Below are positions 54,746 through 63,125 of a stretch of 64,000 bases of DNA, one piece after another (position 1 is the first letter of the stretch; each line of letters begins with the position of its first letter). The notes under the pieces were generated by a model, which worked only from the letters and a program-made list of their open reading frames with translations, made no database searches and had not been told where the DNA came from. Both the position numbers and the translations under genes were made by a program. Source of the stretch: JANQPD01 sp963715655 (lineage in GTDB: Bacteria > Bacteroidota > Bacteroidia > Flavobacteriales > Schleiferiaceae); NCBI GenBank assembly GCA_963715655.1, contig OY970262.1, forward strand, positions 124,001 through 188,000. Direction: 5' to 3'.

Positions 54746-55185
54746 AGTGTACGTAAGTAAAAAATATAGTCGCTTTTAGGCGGTAAAATTTGATGGTTAC
54801 GCATAAGCAGAGCTATTTGTGAACGATGGTGGGTACTGTGGTTTATTATATGGTGCATTACATCTCCCAAGGTGTGTTCATATAAATCTCCGCTAGAGTT
54901 TTTAAATGATATTATCTCATCCAACTGCTTAGATTTCAATAAATCACAACTTTCATTGTAGAGTTCAATGTTAATACCTTCCCAACTTTGCGGCACTATT
55001 TCATCCCAAATAGAAGGTAAGGTGCCACGCCCATTTATACGTTGTAACCATACGCGGTGGGCTGCAAGTAAATGACTTGTTTGCTTACTAATTTCTTCAG
55101 GTATATCCATCTGTTCTTGTATGCGCACAATAAATTGATCGTTTGCCCAAAAGGTATATTCCAGCAGTTTCAAAAGTTTTTTCAT
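54742..55185 (-). CDS. DinB family protein
   Basis: 147 residues, four-helix bundle of the DinB/YfiT type. Probable metal-ligand His residues in SHLLAAHRVWLQRI (about 42-55) and HHIINHSTHHRSQI (about 112-125). Family members include thiol-dependent enzymes such as bacillithiol transferases; function here unknown. Stop overlaps the MBL gene's start, so they are translated together. Confidence 0.85.
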   Translation of the reverse strand: MKKLLKLLEYTFWANDQFIVRIQEQMDIPEEISKQTSHLLAAHRVWLQRINGRGTLPSIWDEIVPQSWEGINIELYNESCDLLKSKQLDEIISFKNSSGDLYEHTLGDVMHHIINHSTHHRSQIALLMRNHQILPPKSDYIFYLRTL

Positions 55186-55295
55186 GCAAATAAAAACGAA
55201 GCAGGCAAGGTAAGGTTTAGGTGTCTTTAAGTTTATAGAAACACCGTATCAAAACAATTTTTACAACCTATTGGTTTAAATATCAAATTTGCACT

Positions 55296-56102
55296 ATGAA
55301 AAAACTACAAGGATTTATAGGTTTGGCTCTTGTTAGCCTTTTTGCACTTTCGTGTGATAAAAACAACAATGTATCACTGTTATTTAACGCATCTGATGAT
55401 GTAAAACTGGGTCAACAGGTAAGTGCAGAAATTGCCGCTGACCCAAGTTTTAACCTAATGGCGCGTACAGATTTTCCGCAAGCCTACGCGTATTTAGATT
55501 CTATGGTTTTAGCAATTTTAAACTCTGGTGAGGTTGCTTATCGCGATGAATTTGTGTGGGAGGTTACGCTAGTAAATGATGATGCTACATTAAATGCATT
55601 TGCCACTCCTGGTGGATATATTTATGTGTACACAGGTTTAATTAAATATCTAAATGATGCAGATGCATTGGCGGGTGTAATTGGTCATGAAATTGGACAC
55701 GCAGATTTGCGCCATACCAGTAGAAATTTACAGCGCCAATATGGAGTTTCCTTTTTATTAAATGTACTGGTTGGTCAGGAGGCTTCTTCTTTAGAAACCA
55801 TAGCTGCACAAATTGCAGGTACCGCAGCGGGCTTAAGCTTTAGCCGAGAATTTGAAAATGAATCAGATGAAAAGTCGGTTGAGTATTTGGCACCCACTGG
55901 TTTTGCTTGTGATGGGGCTAAAATATTCTTTCAAAAATTAGAAGCAAGCGGCCAAGGCGGTAGCACTCCGCAGTTTTTAAGCACCCACCCTAGTCCAGAT
56001 AACCGTATAGAAAACATTACCGAAAAAGCCACGGAAGAGGGTTGTGATACTACGCCTAGCGGAAGTAGTGGTTACGCTGGGTTTGTGGCGAGTTTGCCGT
56101 AG
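55296..56102 (+). CDS. M48 family metalloprotease lipoprotein
   Basis: 268 residues. Lipoprotein signal (FALSC, lipid Cys near residue 20). The HExxH zinc site is GVIGHEIGHADLRHT (about 127-141), with a downstream Glu in REFENESDEKSVEYL. Similar to BepA/YfgC-type periplasmic proteases that tend outer-membrane proteins. No C-terminal TPR domain is seen. Faces the DEAD helicase gene tail-to-tail with a terminator between. Confidence 0.9.
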   Translation: MKKLQGFIGLALVSLFALSCDKNNNVSLLFNASDDVKLGQQVSAEIAADPSFNLMARTDFPQAYAYLDSMVLAILNSGEVAYRDEFVWEVTLVNDDATLNAFATPGGYIYVYTGLIKYLNDADALAGVIGHEIGHADLRHTSRNLQRQYGVSFLLNVLVGQEASSLETIAAQIAGTAAGLSFSREFENESDEKSVEYLAPTGFACDGAKIFFQKLEASGQGGSTPQFLSTHPSPDNRIENITEKATEEGCDTTPSGSSGYAGFVASLP

Positions 56103-56490
56103 GTTGGTTAGTAGTCGTTAGTCCATATACAGCGGCACTAAGAGTTGATATTCCTTAGACCATAGTCGATAGATAGCGGCACTGGACGGAAGCGGGTAGT
56201 CTGAAGACGGAAGACAGCGGCACTGGATGGGTAAAATTGAAAAGGGTTAATTATTCATACTAATTAACCCTTTTTGCTTATTTAAATCTCTGCGAAACTT
56301 TGCGTTCTCTGCGGCTCTGCGTTGAAGCAAACCCAACGTACCGCTCTCTATAGACTACGAACTATTGACTCTTCTATTTACTCAACGCAAAGGCGCAAAG
56401 CTTTACCTCAATATGCCGCTATCTATGGACTATGGACTTGCTTTCCTGCAGGGGTCTATCGACTATGGACTTCCATCTTCCGACTACCAA
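56103..56490. repeat. Low-complexity repeats around a terminator
   Basis: Between the M48 and DEAD genes are phrases such as ATAGTCGATAGATAGCGGCA, GAAGCGGGTAGTCTGAAGAC and CTATGGACTATGGACTTGC, then CTCTGCGAAACTTTGCGTTC. The block 56231-56340 (around the terminator) has a near-copy at 60716-60826. No gene. Confidence 0.75.
56241..56273. terminator. Bidirectional terminator (M48 / DEAD)
   Basis: AAAGGGTTAATTA (56241-56253) and TAATTAACCCTTT (56261-56273) form a perfect 13-bp stem, loop TTCATAC. T-runs flank it on each strand. It serves the convergent M48 and DEAD-box genes. Confidence 0.9.
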
Positions 56491-57735
56491 CTACCTCCTA
56501 CCGTAACTCTTTTTCTTATTTCTAGCTGCTACGGCTGGTCTTTTTGGTCTTCTGTTTCCACCACCACCACCTTGGGTTGGTTTAGGTTCATCATGAATCA
56601 TAAGTGGATAAGGATGGCCATCAATCACTTCTATTTGCTTGCCGATCAACTTTTGGATGTCTTTTAGATAGTCCTTTTCGCCTGCATCACAAAAAGAAAT
56701 GGCTATTCCACTCGCCCCTGCCCTACCCGTTCGTCCAATGCGGTGCACGTAACTTTCTGGAATGTTAGGTAACTCAAAGTTAAATACGTGCGTTAGTTCG
56801 TCAATGTCTATTCCACGGGCTGCAATATCGGTAGCAACCAATACGCGTGTTTCTTTCTTTTTAAAATTATTAAGCGCATTTTGCCTTGCATTTTGGCTTT
56901 TATTACCGTGTATGGCTTGTGCTTTTATATTTGCTTTAAGCAGATCTTTTACCACCTTATCTGCACCGTGTTTAGTGCGGGTAAATACTAAGGCCATTTC
57001 AATGCTTTTATCCTGCAATATATCTATCAGTAGGTTCTTTTTATTGCCTTTATCTACAAAGTAAATAGCTTGATTAATGGTATCGGCAGTGCTGCTTACA
57101 GGTGCTACTTCTACCTTTTTAGGACTGCGCAAAATGGTATCGGCTAGCTGCTGAATTACAGGCGGCATCGTAGCCGAAAAGAAAAGCGATTGACGTTTCT
57201 GCGGAAGTTTTTTAAGTACTTTGCGCACGTCATTTACGAAGCCCATATCTAGCATTCTGTCGGCTTCATCAAGCACAAAAATCTCCAGCTTTCCAAGCTC
57301 AATGTAGCCTTCGTTCATTAAATCTAATAAACGACCGGGTGTAGCAATGAGCACGTCCACGCCTCTACGCAAAGCATCAATTTGTGGCTGCTTACCAACG
57401 CCTCCAAAAATGGTGCGGTAGCGTAAATCTGTTTGCTTACCATAGTTTTCAAAGCTTTCGCCAATTTGTATGGCTAACTCACGCGTTGGCGTAAGTATAA
57501 GGCTGCGGATAGGGCGTTTCCCTCTAGTTTCAGTTGCGTTTTTAACCAATAACTGTATAATAGGAATGGCAAAAGCTGCCGTTTTTCCAGTACCGGTTTG
57601 TGCGCAACCAAGTAAATCGTTTCCGGCTAAAACCAGAGGAATAGATTGCGCTTGAATGGGTGTAGGCGTAGTATAGCCTTGAGTTTTGAGCGCATGTTTA
57701 ATAGGCTCAATGAGGTTCAATTTGTCAAATGACAT
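56491..57735 (-). CDS. rhlE: DEAD-box RNA helicase (RhlE-like)
   Basis: 414 residues. All core motifs are present: Q motif PTPIQAQSIPLVLAG, Walker A AQTGTGKT (about 41-48), DEAD in FVLDEADRMLDMGF (about 150-163), SAT, and HRIGRTGR (about 320-327). The C-terminal basic tail (RRPKRPAVAARNKKKSYGRR) typifies RhlE-type helicases. It unwinds RNA, probably in ribosome assembly or turnover. Intact, standard length. Confidence 0.9.
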   Translation of the reverse strand: MSFDKLNLIEPIKHALKTQGYTTPTPIQAQSIPLVLAGNDLLGCAQTGTGKTAAFAIPIIQLLVKNATETRGKRPIRSLILTPTRELAIQIGESFENYGKQTDLRYRTIFGGVGKQPQIDALRRGVDVLIATPGRLLDLMNEGYIELGKLEIFVLDEADRMLDMGFVNDVRKVLKKLPQKRQSLFFSATMPPVIQQLADTILRSPKKVEVAPVSSTADTINQAIYFVDKGNKKNLLIDILQDKSIEMALVFTRTKHGADKVVKDLLKANIKAQAIHGNKSQNARQNALNNFKKKETRVLVATDIAARGIDIDELTHVFNFELPNIPESYVHRIGRTGRAGASGIAISFCDAGEKDYLKDIQKLIGKQIEVIDGHPYPLMIHDEPKPTQGGGGGNRRPKRPAVAARNKKKSYGRR

Positions 57736-58273
57736 AAAAAAATGTGTATAGACCGTTTAGTTTTAAAAGAATGCAATCACCGGTCTATTTTGAGAAGGAA
57801 GTCTTTTTTTTGAAACAAGCTGCTTTGGTAAAAGCGGTTTAGGTGGTGCTTTTTTAAAGCGGTGCAAATGTAGGGTATAAAAAGTTGGGGGTAATTAAAG
57901 TTGCTTTCCTTAAAATTGGTTCTTTTGTTCTTAAGTCCTTTCTGTTCGTTTTTGCCTTGAAGCAAAAAGAACCAACTAAGTGAAGCGACCTCATGAACAC
58001 TGTAAAAGAATGAATAGAGGTGAGTAAAAACTTCAAGGCTTCATTTTCTTCTCTTGAAAACTACATTCTTTTCGCTAGTCGAAACCCTAGCCGTTTTGCT
58101 TTGCTCCTCTTTTGGATTTCTTTGTAGCTACAAGAACTTGTTTTCTACGATTATAAAATAAGGCCAACTCGCGATGAAGATTGAATCGTGTAAAGTTGTT
58201 CTACTTATTTAAAACCCTCTGCGCGCCCCAACTCCGCGATAAGAAAGTGTTTTTTTTTGCTATTTGTGCTTTG
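57736..58273. other. Intergenic region upstream of the DEAD helicase
   Basis: A 538-base gap between the two minus-strand genes. It includes an inverted phrase CTTTCTGTTCGTTTTTGCCT near 57938-57957, with AGCAAAAAGAACC after it, of the kind seen between Flavobacteriia genes. The DEAD helicase promoter or leader must lie in it. No gene or clear terminator was seen. Confidence 0.5.
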
Positions 58274-59743
58274 TTATTTCCTATTTACGAACTCCGGCTT
58301 GTACTTCTCAATATTGGTAATCATACCGTTAAAAACGAAATAATGAAACGGTAATACGCTCCACCAATACAACCTGCCTGCTAAACCACGCGGCCTAAAC
58401 GTGGCATTTTGGTGCACACAAGGGTGTTCACCTGAATCATCAACGCAAAATTCTAACCAAGCCTCCCCCGGTAAGCGCATTTCTGCGTAAAGCAGCAAGC
58501 GGCCTTCTTCCCTATCGGCTACTAACACCCGCCAAAAATCAAGTGCATCGCCCACGTAAATTTTGTTTACAGCGGTACGCCCTCTGCGTAAGCCAATACC
58601 ACCAACAAATTTGTCCATAACCCCACGTATTTTCCATAAAAATGTGGCGTAATACCAACCGCGCTCTCCACCAATAGAAAAAATGTTATTGATAACTTGC
58701 TCGCGAGAATTATGCTTTATTTCACGCGATTTAACATCCTTAAACACTCCATTTTTGGGTACCTCTACAAAGGTTGAGAGCTTTTGAAATTTCCGGCTGG
58801 TGGTTATAAGGGAGTCTTTCCAGCTGCTTACCACTAAGTTTTGTTCAATTTTGTTAAAGGCAAGTTCCACCGCTTTTTTATATGGAAACAACTCTTGCGG
58901 TAAAATAGCTTTGATTGGTTCATTTTCAGCTACCACGTCTATCTTCATACTGTCCACCAAGTTTACGGCTAGCTGATAACTGGTAGAAGTAACAAAAAAT
59001 AGCCAATAACTACTCAGTTTGGGCGTCATTATTGGCACGGTGTAGATATAGCGTTTAAAGCCACGCACCTCAGCAAATTGCAGTAGCATTTGTTTATAGG
59101 TAAGTACTTCCGGTCCCCCAATATCAAATACTTGATTTAAACATTTCTGATTGCCCAATACATCGCGCAGGTAAAAAATAACGTTGCGAATGGCAATGGG
59201 TTGGCACAAGGTGTTGAGCCATTTAGGAGCAATCATAACGGGTAGCTTTTCCACCAAATCTCTAATAATTTCAAAGCTTGCGCTGCCAGAACCCACTATA
59301 ATGCCAGCTCGTAAAACCGTGTGCTTTGCTTTAGCAGTTTTTAAAATTTCCTCTACTTGTAATCTACTTCGTAGGTGTTTGCTAAGTTTATCTTCATTTA
59401 CAATGCCACTTAAATACACTAACTGTTTCGCACTTGATGCATCCAAAAAATCAACAAAATTTTGAGCACATTGCTTTTCTTTTTCTTCAAAATCGCCTCG
59501 GCTGCTCATGCTGTGTATAAGGTAGTAGGCGGCATCAAACTCTAGCGGCACGTTTTGGTCGTCCGTTTTCACGGGATGCATAAAATCAACCTCATAAAAA
59601 CTTACATGATTTTCAAACTCCTTAGGTAGATTTATACGGGTTTTATCGCGTAAGCATAAAATTACCTGATGGCCTTGCTCAATTAAGGCAGGCAACAGGC
59701 GCACGCCAATATATCCGTTGGCTCCGGTTAATAAAATTTTCAT
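58274..59743 (-). CDS. SDR-type NAD(P)-binding protein with DUF2867
   Basis: 489 residues. Residues about 1-290 are a Rossmann epimerase/NmrA-like domain starting MKILLTGANGYIGVRLLPAL (GxxGxxG) and including YYLIHSMSSRG and VYLSGIVNED. Residues about 330-489 match DUF2867-type sequences (SIGGERGWYY, GGIGLRRGRT, EMRLPGEAWLEF). This fusion is common in Bacteroidota; its reaction is unknown. It overlaps the TspO-like gene by 4 bases. Confidence 0.85.
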   Translation of the reverse strand: MKILLTGANGYIGVRLLPALIEQGHQVILCLRDKTRINLPKEFENHVSFYEVDFMHPVKTDDQNVPLEFDAAYYLIHSMSSRGDFEEKEKQCAQNFVDFLDASSAKQLVYLSGIVNEDKLSKHLRSRLQVEEILKTAKAKHTVLRAGIIVGSGSASFEIIRDLVEKLPVMIAPKWLNTLCQPIAIRNVIFYLRDVLGNQKCLNQVFDIGGPEVLTYKQMLLQFAEVRGFKRYIYTVPIMTPKLSSYWLFFVTSTSYQLAVNLVDSMKIDVVAENEPIKAILPQELFPYKKAVELAFNKIEQNLVVSSWKDSLITTSRKFQKLSTFVEVPKNGVFKDVKSREIKHNSREQVINNIFSIGGERGWYYATFLWKIRGVMDKFVGGIGLRRGRTAVNKIYVGDALDFWRVLVADREEGRLLLYAEMRLPGEAWLEFCVDDSGEHPCVHQNATFRPRGLAGRLYWWSVLPFHYFVFNGMITNIEKYKPEFVNRK

Positions 59744-60525
59744 ACGTAAGCTTTAAGCTGATTGGGTTTATTGCGCCCTTTTAAATATCTGAAGATAAGC
59801 ACAAAAGCACATCCCGCTAAGGTGGTGATAATTACGGGGTATTGCGTTTCATCTTGCACCGTACGCTTGTAATAAATTCCAAAAAACGCCCACAGTAAAA
59901 CGCCTACATAAACCAAATCCATGTTTTTATTAAGCATGTACAGGCCTAAAAGCGTGGCTACAATAATTACCGATGCGGCATAAAATGGTTCTGGCAAACC
60001 GAAACCGTTAAACTCAACATCTACCAAAAAGGCGGTAAAGTTGGCGATGGTGGCTACGCTTATCCAACCCAAATACAAACTAAACGGAGCGTGTACTAGC
60101 CATTTTTCAGTTTTGGATACTTCGCGCAAGCCAATGCCTAAATTTCTATAAATGTTGATAAGACTGGTAAGAATTAGGAGCATGATGATAACCGATAGCC
60201 AAACAATTTCATAGTGCCAAGCCACTATCCATGCACTATTGGCTAAGCAACTTATAAAGAACCACATGCCAATGAGATTAACTGCTTTTGGGTGCTCCTT
60301 TTTAGTGAATAAACCTTTTGATTGATATATCACGAAACCGAGTAGAGCCAAGTAAATTAATCCCCAAATACTAAAGGTAAGTCCGGCTGGTGTAAATAAG
60401 TTTGGGTACATATCAGAAAGTTCACCAGTTGTTTTTCCGTTTATAGGCAGTCCATTTGCTAGTCCGTTGAGCGTTAGCACTATTATGAAACCTAGTATGT
60501 TTAGAATTTGTAGGGTTTTGTGCAT
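59740..60525 (-). CDS. TspO/MBR-related membrane protein
   Basis: 261 residues with about seven hydrophobic helices (NILGFIIVLTLNGLANGLPI at start, FSIWGLIYLALLGFVIY about 52-68, IVAWHYEIVWLSVIIMLLIL about 103-122, and others). The LFTPAGLTFSIWGLIYLALL stretch is typical of TspO/MBR (tryptophan-rich sensory) homologues, here in the longer form. Family members bind tetrapyrroles or sterols; the role here is unknown. Operon with the SDR/DUF2867 gene. Confidence 0.8.
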   Translation of the reverse strand: MHKTLQILNILGFIIVLTLNGLANGLPINGKTTGELSDMYPNLFTPAGLTFSIWGLIYLALLGFVIYQSKGLFTKKEHPKAVNLIGMWFFISCLANSAWIVAWHYEIVWLSVIIMLLILTSLINIYRNLGIGLREVSKTEKWLVHAPFSLYLGWISVATIANFTAFLVDVEFNGFGLPEPFYAASVIIVATLLGLYMLNKNMDLVYVGVLLWAFFGIYYKRTVQDETQYPVIITTLAGCAFVLIFRYLKGRNKPNQLKAYV

Positions 60526-60539
60526 ATTGGTTGTTTTTG

Positions 60540-60855
60540 TGGAGTAACGGTTAGTTGCGGTAAAAGTTGATAGTTCTTAGACTATGCAGCGGCATTAGTC
60601 GGAAGTGGGTAGTCGGAAGACGGGAGAGAGCGGCATTAGGAGTTAATAGACGATAGTCCATAGATAGCGGCATTAGACGGAAGTTGTTAGTCCGAAGACA
60701 GCGGCATTGGATGGATAAAATTGAAAAGGGTTAATTTATATCAATAATTAACCCTTTTTGCTTATTTAAATCTCTGCGAAACTTTGCGTGCTCTGCAACT
60801 CTGCGTTGAAGCAAACCCAACGTGTTGCTGTCTTCCGACTAACAACTACGGACTC
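60540..60855. repeat. Low-complexity repeats around a terminator, second copy
   Basis: Words such as GGAAGTGGGTAGTCGGAAGA and AGATAGCGGCATTAGACGGA precede a near-copy (60716-60826) of the block at 56231-56340, including CTCTGCGAAACTTTGCGTGC and CTGCGTTGAAGCAAACCCAA. Its role is unclear; it encodes nothing. Confidence 0.75.
60724..60758 (-). terminator. Terminator (duplicate of that at 56241)
   Basis: AAAAGGGTTAATT and AATTAACCCTTTT form a perfect 13-bp stem around loop TATATCAAT. Lies downstream of the barrel-like gene at 60856 on the minus strand. Confidence 0.85.
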
Positions 60856-61710
60856 TTAAAACGCTTTGGTAAACGCCAACGTAGGCACAAAAATATTGAC
60901 ACGCTCATTCACAACATCGTTTAGGTTTACACGGGTGTTGATGTAAGTAGCTTTGAAAAGCAAACCATATTCTGAGGGTAATTGATAGCCGACACCAGCA
61001 CCGGCCATAAAACCTACACCCACAGAAAGCGGATTATTGGCCACACCATTATTTTGAAGCGTAACGGGTAAAGAATAAATGGTGACTATTTCAAACTGGT
61101 TTTTTTCAGGTTCTATAAAAGTAAAGTCAACACCACCCTCTAATAAGGTGTAAAAGTTTGACTCTAGAAATATGCGCTTACCTAAAGCAAGTTGAATTTG
61201 CGAACGTCTTTCTTGCCCACCAATGGATACCTGCTCAATAAAAGGATCTAATTGATTGGGTGCATTTTGATTGGTGCGTTCCACACGTAAGGTAAAAATA
61301 CCTGCTGCTTGCAAGCGTACTTGATTTAAATAAGCGCTTATCTGCCAATTATTTTTTAAGCGATAGTCAAACCCTAAGGAAAAAGATATGGTGTTATTAT
61401 AGCGCATGTCTTGGGCGAATTCGGCTATTTCAAAATCGTAGCCGCCAAGAGCATCGCGTATTTGTGCTTCAATTTGTGGTTGAGCCAAAAAAAAGTTTAA
61501 ACGGCCATCGGCTTGGGCGCTGTAAAAAGACGCGGTACTGTTTCCAGAAAAATAGTAGCCAAGGCCTATGCTAAGTGCTAACGTCCCAGCTTGTTTATCA
61601 TCATCATACCAAGCGGTGGAAGTATCTTGTTGGGCGGAGGCAATGAAGGTGAAAAAAGTAAAAGTGAAAAGGAGAAAAAACGGTTGGAAAAACTTAGAAG
61701 GTGCTTTCAT
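60856..61710 (-). CDS. Outer-membrane beta-barrel-like protein
   Basis: 284 residues with start at ATG 61710 (MKAPSKFFQPFFLLFTFTFF), which opens a signal peptide ending near 26 (FIASAQ). The rest is strand-rich, with GTLALSIGLGYYFSGNS and AGAGVGYQLPSEYGLLF; the C-terminus ends in Phe (LAFTKAF), as is typical of outer-membrane barrels. No family beyond barrel. The longer ORF upstream (to 61788) is not the start because the signal peptide would be buried. Confidence 0.65.
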   Translation of the reverse strand: MKAPSKFFQPFFLLFTFTFFTFIASAQQDTSTAWYDDDKQAGTLALSIGLGYYFSGNSTASFYSAQADGRLNFFLAQPQIEAQIRDALGGYDFEIAEFAQDMRYNNTISFSLGFDYRLKNNWQISAYLNQVRLQAAGIFTLRVERTNQNAPNQLDPFIEQVSIGGQERRSQIQLALGKRIFLESNFYTLLEGGVDFTFIEPEKNQFEIVTIYSLPVTLQNNGVANNPLSVGVGFMAGAGVGYQLPSEYGLLFKATYINTRVNLNDVVNERVNIFVPTLAFTKAF

Positions 61711-61841
61711 ATCTAGCGAAAATAAGGAGATTGTGTAAAGTTGGTCAGTAAAAAACGTTGAAGTTACGTTGAGCCAAATAACGTACAATAAAATGCAGGG
61801 TTATTTAAACGGTATTTACGATATTTATCAAAACTAAAATA

Positions 61842-62084
61842 ATGGATATGGCAACCGTAGAAAAAATTAAGATTGGATTAATTGATAAAATTCAATTGAT
61901 ACAAAACAAAGCTTTATTAGAAGCGCTTGATCTTTTAGTTAGCGCGAGCCAAAATCAGGGTGATGCGTTGAGTGATGCCCAAAAGCTAATGCTTGAGATG
62001 AGTGAAGTAGACATTAAGAACGGTGCATTAATTTCACAAGAAGCTATGGACAAAAGAAATTTACAGTGGCTAAACGAAATGTAA
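61842..62084 (+). CDS. Antitoxin of a RelE/ParE-type pair
   Basis: 80 residues. It matches short antitoxins with a C-terminal toxin-wrapping segment (MLEMSEVDIKNGALISQEAM) and overlaps the toxin gene by 19 bases. Start at 61842 or the second Met at 61848. The N-terminus is helical; no clear ribbon-helix-helix. It neutralises the following toxin and likely represses the operon. Confidence 0.75.
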   Translation: MDMATVEKIKIGLIDKIQLIQNKALLEALDLLVSASQNQGDALSDAQKLMLEMSEVDIKNGALISQEAMDKRNLQWLNEM

Positions 62085-62380
62085 TTTGGACCAAAACTGC
62101 AGACATACAATTTGCTGGAATTTTGGAATATTGGGTAGAGCGAAACAAGTCTAACTTATATTCAAAAAAATTAGTGAAGCTAGTTGCGGCATATACCAAT
62201 CAAATTGCAAAAAACCCAAAACTGTATAAATCTGCAGATTTTGAAAATACAAGGGTGGCAACTTTAGGCAATTTTAGTTTGTACTATAAAATCGCTGAAA
62301 AAGAGTTAGTAGTTACCGCATTTTGGGATAACAGACAGAATCCAGAAAAACTACTAGAGGTTTTACGCAATAGAAAATAA
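62066..62380 (+). CDS. RelE/ParE family toxin
   Basis: 104 residues with the RelE/ParE fold: VIWTKTADIQFAGILEYWVE at the start, NPKLYKSADFENTRVATLGN, then FSLYYKIAEKELVVTAFWDN at the end. It inhibits either translation or gyrase, undetermined. It converges with the VIT1-like gene, leaving only 4 bases between stops. Appears intact. Confidence 0.85.
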   Translation: MAKRNVIWTKTADIQFAGILEYWVERNKSNLYSKKLVKLVAAYTNQIAKNPKLYKSADFENTRVATLGNFSLYYKIAEKELVVTAFWDNRQNPEKLLEVLRNRK

Positions 62381-62384
62381 GAAT

Positions 62385-63125
62385 CTACACAAACATCCCC
62401 TCCAACACATCGCCTACAAAATAGGCCAACGTGGCGGCTGCACCACCTAAAAACAAGGTTTCTAAAACACTTTTTAGCACTTTGGTTTGCGCTACTATGG
62501 CTTTAAGGTAGCCTATGAGGCAAAATACCAAACCGGTTAAAACCGAAGAGATTAGAAATAAATCGGAACTTAATTGTAGGTAATAATCCAAAACATAAGA
62601 AAGCAATGGAATAAAACCAAAAATCAGGAAGCTCATAAATGTAACACCGCCCATGGCTAAGGGCGATTTTGTTTCTTCAGTCATGTCAAGTTCCTCCTTC
62701 ATCATCACGTCCACCCAGCGGTCTTTATCTTCCGTAATTTTAGCTACTACTTGATCTAGCAATTCGCCCTCAAAGCCTTTGGCTGCGTAAATTTCGCGTA
62801 TCTCGTCACGTTCCTTTTCAGGAAGGTTATCCACTTCCCAATATTCTACCGCTTTGTGTTTGTCGTAGTTTTCTTTTTCACTTTTGGTAGATAAATAGCT
62901 ACCCACGCTCATGGCGAAACCATCGGCTAGCAAATTGGCAAACCCTAAAATGATCACTACCGAACTTTCTAATCCCGCGCCAGCGGAACCTGCTACTACG
63001 GCAAAAGTGGTTACGGAGCCATCAATACCGCCATATACAAATTCGCCCAAGTATTCCTGAAAGCGGTTTACTAAAGGAAATTTGCTGCCGTGTAAGCGCG
63101 ATTCATGCTTGTGGGTGGAGGTCAT
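62385..63125 (-). CDS. VIT1/CCC1-type metal transporter
   Basis: 246 residues. N-terminal LGEFVYGGIDGSVTTFAVVA (about 26-45) is the VIT1/CCC1 signature, with LLADGFAMSVGSYLS (about 66-80); then a charged cytoplasmic domain with Glu-rich segments that bind metal, and three C-terminal helices. It likely moves Fe2+ or Mn2+ across the membrane. Overlaps the preceding gene's stop by 3-4 bases. Confidence 0.85.
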   Translation of the reverse strand: MTSTHKHESRLHGSKFPLVNRFQEYLGEFVYGGIDGSVTTFAVVAGSAGAGLESSVVIILGFANLLADGFAMSVGSYLSTKSEKENYDKHKAVEYWEVDNLPEKERDEIREIYAAKGFEGELLDQVVAKITEDKDRWVDVMMKEELDMTEETKSPLAMGGVTFMSFLIFGFIPLLSYVLDYYLQLSSDLFLISSVLTGLVFCLIGYLKAIVAQTKVLKSVLETLFLGGAAATLAYFVGDVLEGMFV

